In this document: piece after piece, positions 32,853-44,644 of the stretch | Layout: every line of letters starts with the position of its first letter | Numbering within the stretch: position 1 is the first letter of the stretch | NCBI GenBank assembly: GCA_033398695.1 | Contig: CM065815.1 | Coordinates: 147,419,001 to 147,483,000 of the forward strand | DNA: 64,000 nucleotides | Direction: 5' to 3' | DNA from: Orobanche coerulescens | Taxonomy: Eukaryota > Streptophyta > Magnoliopsida > Lamiales > Orobanchaceae | Program-made: the position numbers and the translations under genes | The notes under the pieces: model-generated | What the model saw: only the letters and a program-made list of their open reading frames with translations | Told to the model about the DNA's origin: nothing | Databases searched by the model: none

Positions 32853-35175
32853 TGTAACACCCGAGATATTCGGAATAATTACTGCCGTAAACCCTTTAGA
32901 TAAGGATTTACAAGGCTATTTTAGAAGAAGTGTAAAAACAATACAATCAACAATCGAAGTTCAAATCTGATTTGGTTCAACCAATCAAATAAGTTAACTT
33001 ATACAACCATATCGAATTGACTTTATTACAACAGACGTACTCGAGTACTAAGCGAACCAAGAAGACCAAACACAATAACACCAATCACATCACCGAGCCA
33101 TATCATCGTCCCGTCGCATCGTGGCTGCCTCCCCGCTCCTCGACTACCTGAACATCAAAACAATGTCCACCCCTGAAGGGTTAGCAAAACAATGCTAGTA
33201 CAAGTATCATCATACAATAAATCATCAATGCATCATAAAACATGCAAAACGGACTTCCGCCACCGGAATCCAACGATGCGAATCCTCACGATTCCATCAA
33301 CACAATACATGGTAATCCAGCGATCCAGCGCCCTCAGCATAGATCCCCATGATGATCCCGTCGGACCAACGCATGGTGGAAAACCCGTCCAGCGATCCAG
33401 CGCCCTCAGCATAGATCCCCATGATGATCCTGTCGGACCAACGCATGGTGGACATTCGATCCAGCGCCCTCAGCATAGATCCTCATGACCCCCCCTCGGA
33501 TCATTTATACCATAATCAAACAATTTATGCATACACATATGCATTTCAATATGTTCATCAATACGAACAAACAACAACGAATATCACGAACATTCTCAGG
33601 AATACATATCATATTCAACAATATGAATAATACCACAAGCATGATAAATCGAACTCGACATATGATACTTGCCTCGAAAATGGCAAGGACGAAACACTTC
33701 AATGTTCTCGACACGCTCGAAGGCCGCCTCCTTCGATCAACGTAATAAGCTCGAACCTTAACAAAAGGAACGATATACAAATCATCTCAAGTCGAACGGT
33801 GGCCTAACAATTCGGTCTACAGCCGAAAGGCTCAAAAATAACCAATCTGCCTGGACTGCTTAGCGTGCGCTACGTTCTCTACGTAACGTGCGCTAAGCAG
33901 GCTTGTTAGCGTACGCTATCGTGTAAGACTAGCGTGCGCTAATCACGGTCAGCGATCGGCTGGCTGGTCTCATAACGTACGCTACGTGCGTTAATCGACG
34001 CCCGGCCGATAGCGCACGTTAACTCACACGTGTTAGCGTGCGCTCGCATGGCGAGAATCCGCAATCCGAAATCTGGGTTGAATGGTGAAGAACTCATGAA
34101 TTCTACCGTGATAATACAAGTTATCTTCGGGCAAATCATGTTAACAAGGTTTGAGGAAGATTTATGATCGTGAAATACAAATATACGGATTGTCATCTCA
34201 ATATCATATCTTTCTAAGATCTTCAAGAAATGTTCTAAGTTCCGATTTATTCCAAGTCCCAAAACACACGATTTCAACATGTAAAACGTAGCAACTGGGT
34301 AATATCCGATTACTGATCATAAATTGGTTTGAAAACGCTTAGGAGTCCATTCTACTAAGATGGTTCAAAGGTTCATAAGATAAATAGTGCCGATGCGTCA
34401 AAGTATCCTTCTAACATGTGATGACCGATCATAAACGAAATAACTGGCTATCTAAGCATGATCAGACGTCCTTAAGAACAATACTAACATTGGTGAAGAA
34501 TCACCTACCTCAAGTAGTGAAGAACACGGAGGAAAATGAAGTAATCCGACACCGAAAGCTTGAACACCAATCTCCAATGATAACGATCTTCAATCATGAA
34601 TCAGGATGTTGATATGAAATGTTTAGGATGAAGGAAGATATGTTCTAAGTGTAGGAATTCGTGTAATGGGAGAAGAGAGAACTGAAATCACGAATAGGAT
34701 CTTTGTCTATTTATAATAAATGGCTATTAGCGCGCGCTAGACCACCTTTCGTAGCGTGCGCTAACGGCTCATTGGACTAAACTGTACTCGGCACTTAGCG
34801 TGCGCTACGCATACACCTGTAGCGTGCGCTAAGGCGTTGACTCGGCTTTTCCCCGAAAGCCGTCCAGGTACATCCCGACATTATCCGACAGGGGTCCCCC
34901 GGCCAGCTCTCACCTACCGCACGTCTCAATCAATTTGACCGCGCATAGCGTGCGCTAAGGACACTCAGTAGCGTGCGCTATGAACCCACGTTAGCGCACG
35001 CTAAACATAGCTGGTAGCGTGCGCTACAATGCGCAGATTTTCAATCCTCAAATCACAATCGCGGAATAAAACGCTCGACAACATCGGATTATGAAACACG
35101 GAAAATAATACTCAAATCAAGTACAATCATTACAATATCACACGTTCCAATTACATAGAAATCTCGGGTATTACA
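32853..35175 (-). repeat. 5' LTR of element C
   Basis: The second LTR copy, TGTAACACCCGAG to GGGTATTACA, 2323 bp. It holds the same tandem repeat (about 33305-33487), palindrome clusters (about 33860-34045 and 34729-35027) and TATA box. Confidence 0.95.
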
Positions 35176-35180
35176 CATGA

Positions 35181-35300
35181 AATCAAAGCACTAGAAGGGA
35201 GATCGGATTACTCACCCTAAACATTAGATACTTGCCTTCGACAAATCTGCTGAAGGAAGAGCGATCTATCTAGATCGAGGCAAGGATTCATCAGAGCACT
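35181..35300 (+). pseudogene. Env-like ORF of element B, right part
   Basis: This continues the frame after element C and aligns with 13130-13225 of element A (AEGRAIYL here, YEGRAIYQD there). The TGA stop of copy A is changed in this copy (CGA), so the end is not precise. The flanking CATGA is duplicated on both sides of C. Confidence 0.7.
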
Positions 35301-35883
35301 GGTGGAAAGGAACCGATAACGGTCCTGACTCAAGACCTTGGAGGCATGCGCTCTACAGGATGTATCTTGGAGGCTCTCTTTTTCTTATTCCTGTTTTATC
35401 CCTACACCAAGCAGTCCATGTATTTCTCGTTATGTGCAGATTGTAATTTTCTGATTATACATCAATAAAATTCAATTTCTCTGAAAGATTACAGCTCGTA
35501 ATCTACTTACTGTTTTCTGTTCTGATTACGAACTTAATATTTGCTGCAAACTTCAAGTATAAAACTTGTCCAGTATTAAGCTGTAAGAACTTGTCTGCGA
35601 ACAGTTCATAGGATAAGTTGTATGCAACATAGATTATATTGTACGATTATGCCTGCGCACCAATCATAAGTTTAAGTTGTAATACACATCCATGTAGATG
35701 TTTTACCTAATGCTTAGAACTTGCCTGCGAGCAGTTCATACTGTTTAGACTAATAGCTGAAGGCCAGAACATTCGACATAAGATCAAGAAGTCAGCCTCT
35801 CCGGATCAAGATTATATCAATAAAGAAGGAAAGTGTCTTAGAGGTTTTGGCATCATCAATAAATAAGTTTTGGCATTATAAAA
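35301..35883 (+). other. 3' non-coding region of element B
   Basis: It aligns with 13226-13788 of element A, including the two GAACTTG(T/C)CTGCGA(A/G)CAGTTC words (about 35584 and 35707). No coding signal. Confidence 0.55.
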
Positions 35884-35894
35884 AAGGGGAAAAT
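35882..35894 (+). promoter_or_regulatory. Polypurine tract, element B
   Basis: The run AAAAGGGGAAAAT lies directly before the LTR start TGTTGGGATAAA, as in element A. Confidence 0.8.
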
Positions 35895-36970
35895 TGTTGG
35901 GATAAATAATCTTGTACCTTGTTTTGATAATTGACAACATACAGCAAGACTTTGCACCACCATCATACAACCAGTTATCTAGTCAACATACAACAAGCTA
36001 TCTCAAGTATATCTGCCATAAAACAGCGAAGGATTCGAAATACCGCTAAGTATGGAAACTGTCTGGGAACTCCATATAGAACCCTCCATACAGCCTAGAG
36101 ATAGCCTACAGCGTTGAAGCCCACAGCTAACAGCAATAAGAAATGTATTATGCTGGATACAGCATACAGGCTAAAAGTGTTAGGATAATAAACACTTATC
36201 CAACAGGATTGAAGACCGTTGAGAAGGAATCTACTTTATACGCTAAAGTCAAAACGCCGTTTGAAAGAAGTATTTAAATAATGACTGGATAAAGTATTTA
36301 AATACCAACCGACAAAGATCTTCATACAAGGAGCAAAAACCCGATCCTGTTCTTGAAAGTCAATCAACCAATCAGAATGGATCTCAGCTCACCAACCCAG
36401 CCAACAGACATATTTATAACCGATCTATTCCTATGTTATAAATAGTCCATGCAATAGACATTACAAACAACTGATCACATACTAAAGATATGCGAACATA
36501 TACTGATCAATCTCGACGAACAAGTTTAAATGAAAGACTGAATATTCATTATCGTCGAATCAAAGCTTACAAGAGCAAAGTATATTTCTTCAAGCATCTA
36601 TCTATATCTGAAGAGAAGAAATATACTTAGTCAGCAAGAACAGCACATCATCAGCCAAAGATCATCGTGTTCAAGCTGTTGTTCTAAACCAGTTACTTTA
36701 CCATTTTACCTTTGTGTAAAGGGGTTTACGTCGAACCACTTTAAATACTGTATTATTTACCTTATGCATTTATTGTTTTCATTATTGTGATTATTTACAA
36801 GTATACACTGCATACCCTATACGCACCAAGTTACCAGGAGAAAAACCTAGTTGCTGTATTTACAGCAACTCACTTAAACGAACTTCTGCTACGCACTCTT
36901 ATTTGAAAAACGTACAGCTTATTGTACCAACACTTTTCCAAGTTGTATTATGTATACTTAGTGGCCAACA
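35895..36970 (+). repeat. 3' LTR of element B, internally deleted
   Basis: It starts TGTTGGGATAAA and ends GTGGCCAACA. It keeps a TATAAATAG box (36437-36445). Relative to the 5' LTR it lacks about 250 bp: the sequence jumps from TTTGTGTAAA to GGGGTTTAC at 36720, removing the CTGTGTGAA repeats, the inverted repeat and the AATAAA. Confidence 0.85.
36437..36445 (+). promoter_or_regulatory. TATA box of B 3' LTR
   Basis: TATAAATAG sits about 540 bp into the LTR. It is the likely Pol II promoter core. The equivalent stretch is missing from the truncated 5' LTR of B. Confidence 0.5.
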
Positions 36971-37094
36971 CCACCCCTATTCCTAGGTATGCCTGGAGTG
37001 CGGGGTAATATTTGCCCGAAAAAATTCCTTCCCGAGATATCTTCTCATGCAATTAAGGATGTTTGTGTATTTTTTTGGTAATATTTTTATTAAC

Positions 37095-37133
<39 letters not shown>

Positions 37134-37434
37134 GTGTTTTGTATGATAAGTGATAATTTTTACCATATATTTATATTATTTTATTTTGTTATAGTTTTTT
37201 ATAATTCTGTGTCATTTTTGGATAATTAATTATAATTAAATTATATCTACAAGTTAACCAATCGGTAAAAGACATATCAATTGTTCAAGGGAGATATTTT
37301 CCCATAATCCAAACATAGACATCAGTGGTCTCATTTTATTTCTCTCGTCGAGGTAATCATTTTGGAATAAAGTTCACCCAAATCCGAATTCGTAGGAAGA
37401 AGTTATGGTCGTTCGAAGTTTGGAGGACAACTAA
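36971..37434. other. AT-rich spacer with (TA)n
   Basis: A TA dinucleotide run lies at 37097-37129. The rest has no recognisable domain. A short ORF at 37047-37229 is an artefact of the TA run. Confidence 0.6.
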
Positions 37435-37454
37435 ACACATGGATCAATGATATC

Positions 37455-37775
37455 GCGCCACGTGTCAAAACCGGATTAGACAAGCCAAGTCAACTACAGA
37501 GTGACGTCATCCAAGACGTCAGCATGCATACGTGTCATCCTAGTCAGCTGCCACGTCAGTAAAAGCATACGCCAAACACACGTCAGAATGTTTGAGCCAA
37601 TTAGGACGAGCCACGTGGCATCACACGCAGCAAAACACGCGCCTGACACACGTCCTAGCTAGCTGGACATGTTTAACCAGTCGCACCACCCGCGCGTATT
37701 GCACACGCACCCATTCGGCGCGTGTTACACACACACGCATCAAAAAAAGCGTCACGTCAGCCGATGACGTGGCAT
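37455..37775. promoter_or_regulatory. Cluster of ten ACGT (bZIP-type) motifs
   Basis: ACGT cores start at 37460, 37504, 37516, 37530, 37553, 37580, 37613, 37650, 37754 and 37767. They include CCACGTGTC, TGACGTCA, TGCCACGTCAG and GCCACGTGGC, which are G-box, CRE/as-1-like and ABRE-like contexts recognised by plant bZIP factors. The cluster lies 150-470 bp upstream of a TATA box. Confidence 0.6.
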
Positions 37776-37922
37776 ATCAGATAAAATTATTGTGGGGTGA
37801 TCAGATTTGTTTGGAGGTGTATATTGATGAGTGTGTATTAAAATAATTAGTGATAAGTTTATTTATTATTTAGTGTAAGTTTATTTATTATTTAGTTGTA
37901 TTAGAAAATTCTAAAATAGTGC

Positions 37923-37930
37923 TATAAATA
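37923..37930 (+). promoter_or_regulatory. TATA box of LTR-like fragment
   Basis: GCTATAAATAGGAG is a strong plant TATA context, followed within 70 bp by a GA-rich leader. Confidence 0.5.
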
Positions 37931-38665
37931 GGAGACTATGTTGAGAGGAAAAGAGGGAGAAAAAGAATAGAGAGATAATATTATGAGAGAGAGAGAGAGA
38001 GAAATATTGTATAATAAAATTATATTTGATAAATAATATTATGAAATATTTATTTATTTATATAGTTATTATGATTGAGTAATTTTCTTTTTACTAGGGG
38101 TATGATGAAACCATATGTCTAAATTATTATTAATGTTTATATAATAATTTCAATTGTATATTTTAACGATTATGATTTTTGCTTCACTAGGGGAATATTA
38201 TTTCATCAATTATATCACGTATTTTTTATAGTTATAAATTTTTTGTTGCTTTGTGATTATCGATATTAGTTAATTTCTTTTTTTTTTTTTAAATTGGATA
38301 CATCTAATGCTTAGAAAGTACACTTTTTAAGCGAAGAAAAATCTATATTTTAATTATAATTTTGTACTTATTGTTAAATCTATAGGGAAATAGTGAGATT
38401 GATTTCAAAATTTATTCCCTGAATTTCTTGGAATTAATATATAAATAAATAATAAATAGACATTGGTGGATTCTAAATCCTAGTAAAATATTTAAAAATC
38501 TATTTATCTGAAATTTGCTTAATTGTAATTATTTCAATCATTCCACCAATCAAATTATTTGGGAGTAGGTTAGAATTTAATATAATTTGATTTAAAACGA
38601 TAAAAATACTTTTACTTCACTATCATAATCTTTCTTGTGGAATCGACCTTGCACTGCATATCTAC

Positions 38666-39518
38666 GGCTGTGTTTAACACTAGCTTATCAGCTAGCTTAT
38701 AAGCTTCAAGAGCTTATTTGACCATTGACTAAAAAAAAGCTCGTTTCATAAACGACTAGCTTCTCAAATCAGCTAGCTTATAATTTTTCAAGCTTATGAA
38801 TAAAAGAAGCTAGCTTCTCATCTTTATATATTCCATATATGTCCGTGACCTAAATAAAAACATAGGGTTTTTTACATAAACACCCCCTGAGTAATTGACA
38901 TATTACAAATAAACCCACCATCCGTTAAGTTTTTCAATAAAAAATGAGGCTTCAGATGAGTGGTGTACGTGAAAAATTATGGTTAGTCTGATCATCACTC
39001 TATTACACTTGCTAATGAATTGTGCGTTCGATTTATCTTTTATATTTTGTGGAATATTTTTTATACCTATTATTGTCGTGAACTTGTTCGTAACTAAAAT
39101 TATACACACAAGTCCTATTCAGCGAAAATTTTAAACCATCAAAAATAAATTATCAATGACTTTTCAAAATGACAGAACTGTGAATAGTACATAAGTGTAA
39201 TTTGGAGGTAGTATATATTAAAATAATAAAAAACAAAAATATCATTTGTTTTATTTTATAACAATTATTGTTAAAATATAATGAGAAAGTTTAAAAAATA
39301 ATAGAAAAATAAAAGTGATGTCATTTTATGTAATTTTATAAAAAAACAGATAACTTATCAGCTAATTTGCTAAACATATACATTAAAATCAGCTATCTTA
39401 TCAGCTACATAATCAGCTAGCTTATCAGCTACACAATCAACTATCAGTTAGCTTAGCAGCTACCAGCTAGTTTATCAGCTACCAGCTATCTTATCAGCTA
39501 GTTTTGCTAAACACAATC
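38666..39518. mobile_element. Non-autonomous TIR DNA transposon
   Basis: The left end GGCTGTGTTTAACACTAGCT pairs with the inverted right end (GATTGTGTTTAGCAAAACTA on the other strand). Both are followed inward by repeats of the word AGCTTATCAGCTAG. The length is 853 bp with no transposase. A decayed duplication is possible (ATATCTAC before, ATATCGAAC after). The superfamily (hAT or Mutator) cannot be settled from this copy. Confidence 0.6.
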
Positions 39519-39622
39519 ATATCGAACGAATCATGCGCTTAGTGACGAAATGAAGCATGATGGGAACTCCTTGAGAAAGTTAAGGTTCCGACTAATATAC
39601 AAAAATGGAAAAAAATTGATTT

Positions 39623-39772
39623 TGTTGTAATTAATATATTTATCAATGAATGACCTTTATGCCCCTGAAACCCTAGATGTGTACCTATAAATAAAGGCTT
39701 ATGGTCCTCATAAGAACACACATTATTCTTCTTCTCTTCTAATTTCCCTCTTTTTCTCTCAAGTTTATAACA
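39623..39772 (+). repeat. 5' LTR of element G
   Basis: It runs from TGTTGTAATTAATATA to AGTTTATAACA. It contains TATAAATA at 39686-39693, the likely promoter core, and a pyrimidine-rich stretch before its end. Confidence 0.92.
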
Positions 39773-39786
39773 CGTTATCAGCACGA
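39773..39786 (+). promoter_or_regulatory. Probable primer binding region, element G
   Basis: CGTTATCAGCACGA directly follows the LTR. Many short-LTR plant copia elements have this sequence here. It is not complementary to a tRNA 3' end and may pair with an internal (anticodon-arm) tRNA segment. This is from memory of the family, not tested. Confidence 0.5.
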
Positions 39787-42600
39787 TACTCTACGAGTAA
39801 AAAAAAATTTTTCTCTCCGATTTTCGGAAAAAAAACGCGAGTAGCTTTTCTTCACTGCGAGATCGCGCTAAAATCACGATTCCCGCTTTGTTAACCGTCG
39901 GATCAACATGAAATTTTTACAGTATCTTCCTGACAAATAGATCTACAAATTCAACGGTGGAGATCGGCTTCTAAAATGTGCATACATAAAAAAAAATCCG
40001 AGCAGAAATAGTCTTTTTTTACATTGGTGAACGGTATCAATTCTATTTACTCATTCAAAAACTTTCTTGCATATGATGATTTTGAGGAAAAATATATTAT
40101 ATTTAGTTATTAAATTTTATATTTTTGTGTGCATGATATATAAATAATATATATGATGACCTCAAAATTTATCAAATTATATTCCTCTTTGTTTCCAAAA
40201 AAACACGATTCAACAATACTTAATAATCCAGAAGATTATTAAAATAAAAAGATTTGTTGTAGTTCTTGAAAAAGGACAACGTTATCTCGTCATATTCTAG
40301 TTGAATATGATGTGTTCATGAAGAACACTATGAAATCTAATTATTTGTGCAATTCCTAATTAAAAATACAAAATAATATTCCTGAAGAATATTGTAAGTG
40401 CTCTTGAAGAAGCAACTATTTTAGTTTAGTTATTTCGAGCCTTGATTAATTCTCGTACTATTTTTTTTCCTTTTGTATATTCAATTATGAATCTTAAAAT
40501 TATTGCTCCCGAAGTAGCACAATTAATTGTAATATTCTTGAAGAATATTACTATTCTAAATGAATAATTCTTATTTGTACATGAATTATGTGATGATACA
40601 ATATTCTTGAAGAATATTGATTTGTTACTTATAAATATAATAGCATAATTAAATCATTATGCTCTTGATGTAGCATGATATTATCCCTGAAGAAAAATAT
40701 AACTTATATCTCAAATAAAAAATATTATTATGATTTGAGAATATTCTCTATCGAGATTGTACAAGATATGATATACTCCACAATCATAATCCGACTGTGC
40801 TCCAATGATAGCAATATTAGTGAGTGGTCGAATATTCCTATCAAGTTGTTCCCGGAAGTGAACAATATTAAATTAAAACTTCAATATTACATGGCTCAAA
40901 TTTTATCTCCCGAAGTGGATAAAATTTAGAGTTTATCCTTGTAGGGGATAATTATTTATAAATTTTATCTCGTGGAGTTGATATATCAACTGTTAGTGAT
41001 AAGGACACGAAAATAATAATCTTAAGATTATATGTCAATATCTAATCTTATATATTGTGTAGTTTAATATTTTATTATCTCTTATGATATATTGTGAGTT
41101 TTTATCAATATAAGATATGATGTCATACCTGAAGTATGATTTGAATTGATCGTTGTTATACATTTAGTGATAAAAGGGTCAAATATCCTGAAGATATTTT
41201 TATCATTCAAATTCTTGGCTTATCTTATTTCTTCTTTTTGTGAATAGAATGCCAAGTTCTTGGGATTAAATAATGGTCATGATTTATTGTCTCATCAAAG
41301 TGCAAATATGCATGATATCTTTAGAATGATACTTTTCGTATGAAAAAAAAAAAAGGTAGTGCTAAATTTATTGACAATTCCTGAAGAACTACTAAATTCC
41401 TTCCTACAGGGTCGAAGATTATGCACTATTATCTTCTAAGTATCGATAAATGTATGGATTTCTAAACTATCGCTTGAAATATGTATGATTCAGCGATAAC
41501 AAGTGAGACAAATGACATATACAATTTCTGAAGAAAAAAAAATTGGTGTTAGAGAAAATATCAATGTAAATGACGTATAAAATTCACCACTTATTAGGCC
41601 AGAAGTCTACTAATCCCAATACTTTCAATATTTACATGTGTAAATTTACGTGTTTGGTGTTAAGTCTATTTATATCATTTTTATATATTATTTAACTATA
41701 TGTTTATTTATGATATGTTTCCCGAAGCTATATTAATACAAATTCACACATATTGTATGATAAATATCACAAATTACTAGTAAATATCATGAAGTACTTT
41801 TATACACTTAAAATTATATTATTTTGAGTTGACCAATTTTCATCAACATCTTATAGATGTTGGATTAATTGCATAATAATTACTGCACTTTCTTCTAGAA
41901 GAAGAGTAATAACGATAGTTATTACATATTATATTGATGATGATACTTGTATCATTGATATAAAATTATTTGTAATAATTCTTTTAATACATTACATTAA
42001 TATATTTTCATGGTTTCCTGAAGAAACATAAATTTGTAATTTTAATAATCCAGAAGATTAAAAAGAAATTGTTGATGTTCTTGATAAAACACAACGATAT
42101 ATAATCATATTTTTATGACAGTATTTATGATAAACACATCAATTAAAGTTAATGTTCCTGAAGAATATTAAATAAAAAAAGGCATTATTTTGAATATTTT
42201 CTATATGGCTTTGTGTTATTTAATTGCTTTTATTATCACCATAATGATATAAATTGTTGCTCATGACGTAGCACAATTAATACATTTAATTAATATTTAC
42301 ATACTCTTTAGAGTATTTTATCTTCTGGGTGTTATATGCTTATAAATTGTTGCTCCCAAGGTAGCATAATTGATACTTTTGAAGAATATCACATACTCTT
42401 GATGAGTACTTCATATTTTCGATAATATATGATTATCTTTGATTTAAATTATTGCTCCTGAGTTAGCACAATGAATATTCTTGAAGAAAAATACATGCTC
42501 CTGGTGAGCAATTTACATTTGAAATTGCATGTATTTATTTCAAATGAAAAATACATAACTTTATATCATATTGATTTGTTCAATTTCGACTTGAGGAATG
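39787..42600 (+). pseudogene. Degenerate gag and early pol region of G, hairpin-rich
   Basis: No gag or protease motif can be read in any frame and the longest frame is about 84 codons. The stretch is AT-rich and dominated by short inverted repeats whose centre is usually CTGAA or TTGAA (see the hairpin entry). Its position between the LTR and the pol remnants says it occupies the gag/protease/integrase interval. Confidence 0.5.
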
Positions 42601-44404
42601 GAAAGACCCCTGAAGGATTGGTATAATTTCATAGTCGGCTCTAAAAGGAGCTTTATTCAATGAGTATCGAATTAATTATAAGCGATATATTATTTTATCT
42701 AATGATCATGTTGCGATGAATTTCAAATTCAAGTATCCATATCAAAGGCACAATATTTGGGTCACCCCCTCTGTTATTAGTGCACCTCATGAAGAGAATT
42801 GATTTTATAATCCAATTCCAACTATCTCCGACATTATGGGGAGATATGAAATATAAATAAGATAAAGTCGGAAAATTCTCGTTGGGTTGGATATTTAAAT
42901 TTACGCACTATGAACTCGAAGTTCAATAAGTTATTGATTGCCAAAGGAGTGATGAAATCTCATATACCAGTTGTATATGTACCATAAAGAATTAAAGTTG
43001 AATGTGAACGAAATATATTTGTTGATACTCCTCGACGCCAGAAGCGTGAGAGACGTATTCTTTATTGGTATTAAAGATAAAATCCGCGGAATACAAATAG
43101 ATTAAACTATAACATCACTTCAAAAACCTCCTGAAGAGGATCGTCTCGAAGACGAGAATCTCAATACCTTAATTTGCACGTGCACTAAACAATTACAGTA
43201 TTGGGATTATGGAACGACCAAATCAAATGTTATGGAAAATGTTGAATATTTGATTTTGTTAAAGTTGTCATGGACTTTGTGAATATGGGAAAATTGTTTA
43301 TAAAAATGATAGTTGTCGACAACACTTTGTGTCTCAACAATTGCTAGTGGAGTGCCTGAAGCACTAAATAAAATATAAGCAATTGAGACAGAGCTTAACT
43401 CGCAAAATAAAATAAAGTGGTGAAAGATAAGCGAGATTATCATAGCAAGTGTTTAAGCACATACCAAAAATATATTCTCCCATTGACACTACATTTAGTT
43501 ATTTAATATACATATGACAATTATTATGAATATAGATATTCAATTAGTGACGTCATCACCACATTTTTCTATGGGTCATTGGACGCGAATATCTATATGA
43601 AAGTCCCTGACGGACTTGAGGTTCCTAAAGTAATAGGAACACGAAATTCACAACATGTACTATTTTGAGTTATAAAATTATTTATACCTTTTGAAATAGT
43701 CTGGTAGATCAACCGACTAAGTGAATTCCTCCTGAAGAGGATATATGTGAATTATTTGAACTCATGTCTAAAGACAAGTTCAAAATGAAAAACTTAGATA
43801 AAACTAAGTATTAGTATTGTCTCAACTTGTAGATCGAGCATATATGATGGAAAAATTTTATCCATTTAGCTACCTAAAGGTTGTCTTACCACTTGAAATG
43901 GATACTGACTCATATAGATCTCAATAAAATAACAAAGAGGACCAGAAGTTCCGTACTTGTATGTTATTGAAGCATTACATTATCAGGCCTGATATACAAT
44001 TTGAAGTTAACATTCTAGCAAAATTTAATATTACTCCAAGAAGGAGAATGTGGAATGGTGTTAACCATATTGGTATATTACATAAAAGAGATTGAGATTC
44101 GGTATTGGTGGCTATTAGGGTATTATGATCTCATATTTGTTCTCATACTGCCTATTTATTATGATGAGAAATATTCTCTATGTTGCATATAATGTTTGGC
44201 AAGTAAGATGAAATTTATTTCCACATGAGCTTCCGAAGAGCAATAATGATATTCTAGCAGATTTATTCACTAAATCCCTCCATGTATGAAAATTATATTC
44301 ATGACATTGGAATGCAAGATTGCTATCTTGAAGGGAAGAAATGATAACTTTTAAATTAACTTGAAGATTTTGTCGACCCGGAAGGTCAAAAGGTCCTGAA
44401 GACC
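40222..44404 (+). repeat. Array of mini-hairpins with NNGAA loops
   Basis: Located stems of 4-10 bp include 40222-40240, 40291-40309, 40312-40328, 40375-40393, 40530-40550, 40599-40619, 40846-40865, 40898-40927, 41123-41139, 41181-41199, 42013-42027, 42046-42060, 42911-42925, 43035-43047, 43127-43139, 43141-43155, 43351-43365, 43601-43617, 43727-43741, 44375-44387 and 44392-44404. Most close a five-base loop (CTGAA, TTGAA, CAGAA, TCGAA, CGGAA) with a C-G pair. The best is a perfect 10-bp stem at 40898-40927. Confidence 0.8.
42601..44340 (+). pseudogene. Copia pol remnants of element G
   Basis: Short frames resemble the copia integrase/RT linker (KPPEEDRLEDENLN near 43120), the RT (MKVPDGLEVPKVIGTRN near 43598; a LLKRIYVN region near 43730) and RNase H. 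The RNase H part reads MEKFYPFSYLKVVLPLEMDT (about 43850), RPDIQFEVNILAKFNITP (about 43985) and an ADLFTKSL-like end (about 44258). The order is right for a + strand copia pol. The catalytic YVDD region is not recognisable. It cannot encode enzymes. Confidence 0.65.
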
Positions 44405-44572
44405 AAATGGTTATACTCTTTTTCCCTTTCTAAGTTTTTTCCCACGGGATTTTCTTAGTTAAGGTTTTTAACGAGGCAACTAATGCAACACATGGGAAAA
44501 TTTATACTATGTACTCTTTTTCTCTATCGGTTTTTTCCCACAAGGTTTTTCCGAAGGAGTTTTGATGAGGCG
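44405..44572 (+). repeat. Repeated copia 3' motif
   Basis: TACTCTTTTTCCC, then a GTTTTTTCCCAC stretch, then AAGGTTTTTAACGAGGC occurs at about 44413-44483. Similar units follow at 44513-44574 and, beyond the nested insert, at about 62467-62530. The word is widespread at the 3' end of plant copia elements and here is present three times in series. Confidence 0.6.
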
Positions 44573-44644
44573 TGAACATCATAACATTCAAGAGGAAGTA
44601 TTGTATGAAGACGATGTCACTTGTATCTCAAAGGTAGATACATC

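Larger units (their letters stand above)
25673..35175 (-). mobile_element. Tekay/Del-like Ty3/gypsy chromovirus C
   Basis: A complete 9.5-kb element flanked by the 5-bp duplication CATGA (25668-25672 and 35176-35180). LTRs of about 2323 bp each start TGTAACAC and end TTACA. On the - strand the order is primer site, gag, protease, RT, RNase H, integrase, chromodomain-like tail, polypurine tract. RT before integrase makes it Ty3/gypsy. The tail and the stop-codon-associated hairpin resemble the Tekay/Del chromovirus clade. Coding is broken by several frameshifts and stops. It inserted into the env-like gene of element B. Confidence 0.95.
14971..36970 (+). mobile_element. Sirevirus-like Ty1/copia element B
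   Basis: Same family and gene order as element A, with a partial 5' LTR (14971-15715), primer site, gag, pol, env-like ORF and 3' LTR (35895-36970). It is interrupted by a CACTA element in gag and by gypsy element C in the env-like ORF. Without these it would be about 11.7 kb. It has stops throughout and a deletion in the integrase core, so it is dead. The 5' LTR starts mid-LTR exactly where element A ends, which suggests A inserted into it. Confidence 0.9.
37435..38650 (+). repeat. LTR-like fragment with promoter region
   Basis: It has an ACGT-rich block (37455-37775), then a TATA box (37923-37930), a GA-rich leader (GAGAGAGAGAGAG at about 37985) and a 700-bp AT-rich tail. The tail ends in TGTGGAATCGACCTTGCACT, which resembles the U5/leader region of Athila/Tat-type gypsy LTRs. 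No partner LTR or coding region was found, so it may be a solo or truncated LTR. Family assignment is tentative. Confidence 0.4.

Noticed and set aside
37047..37229. Short isoleucine/tyrosine-rich ORF
   Set aside because: It is produced by the TA dinucleotide run and AT-rich flank.
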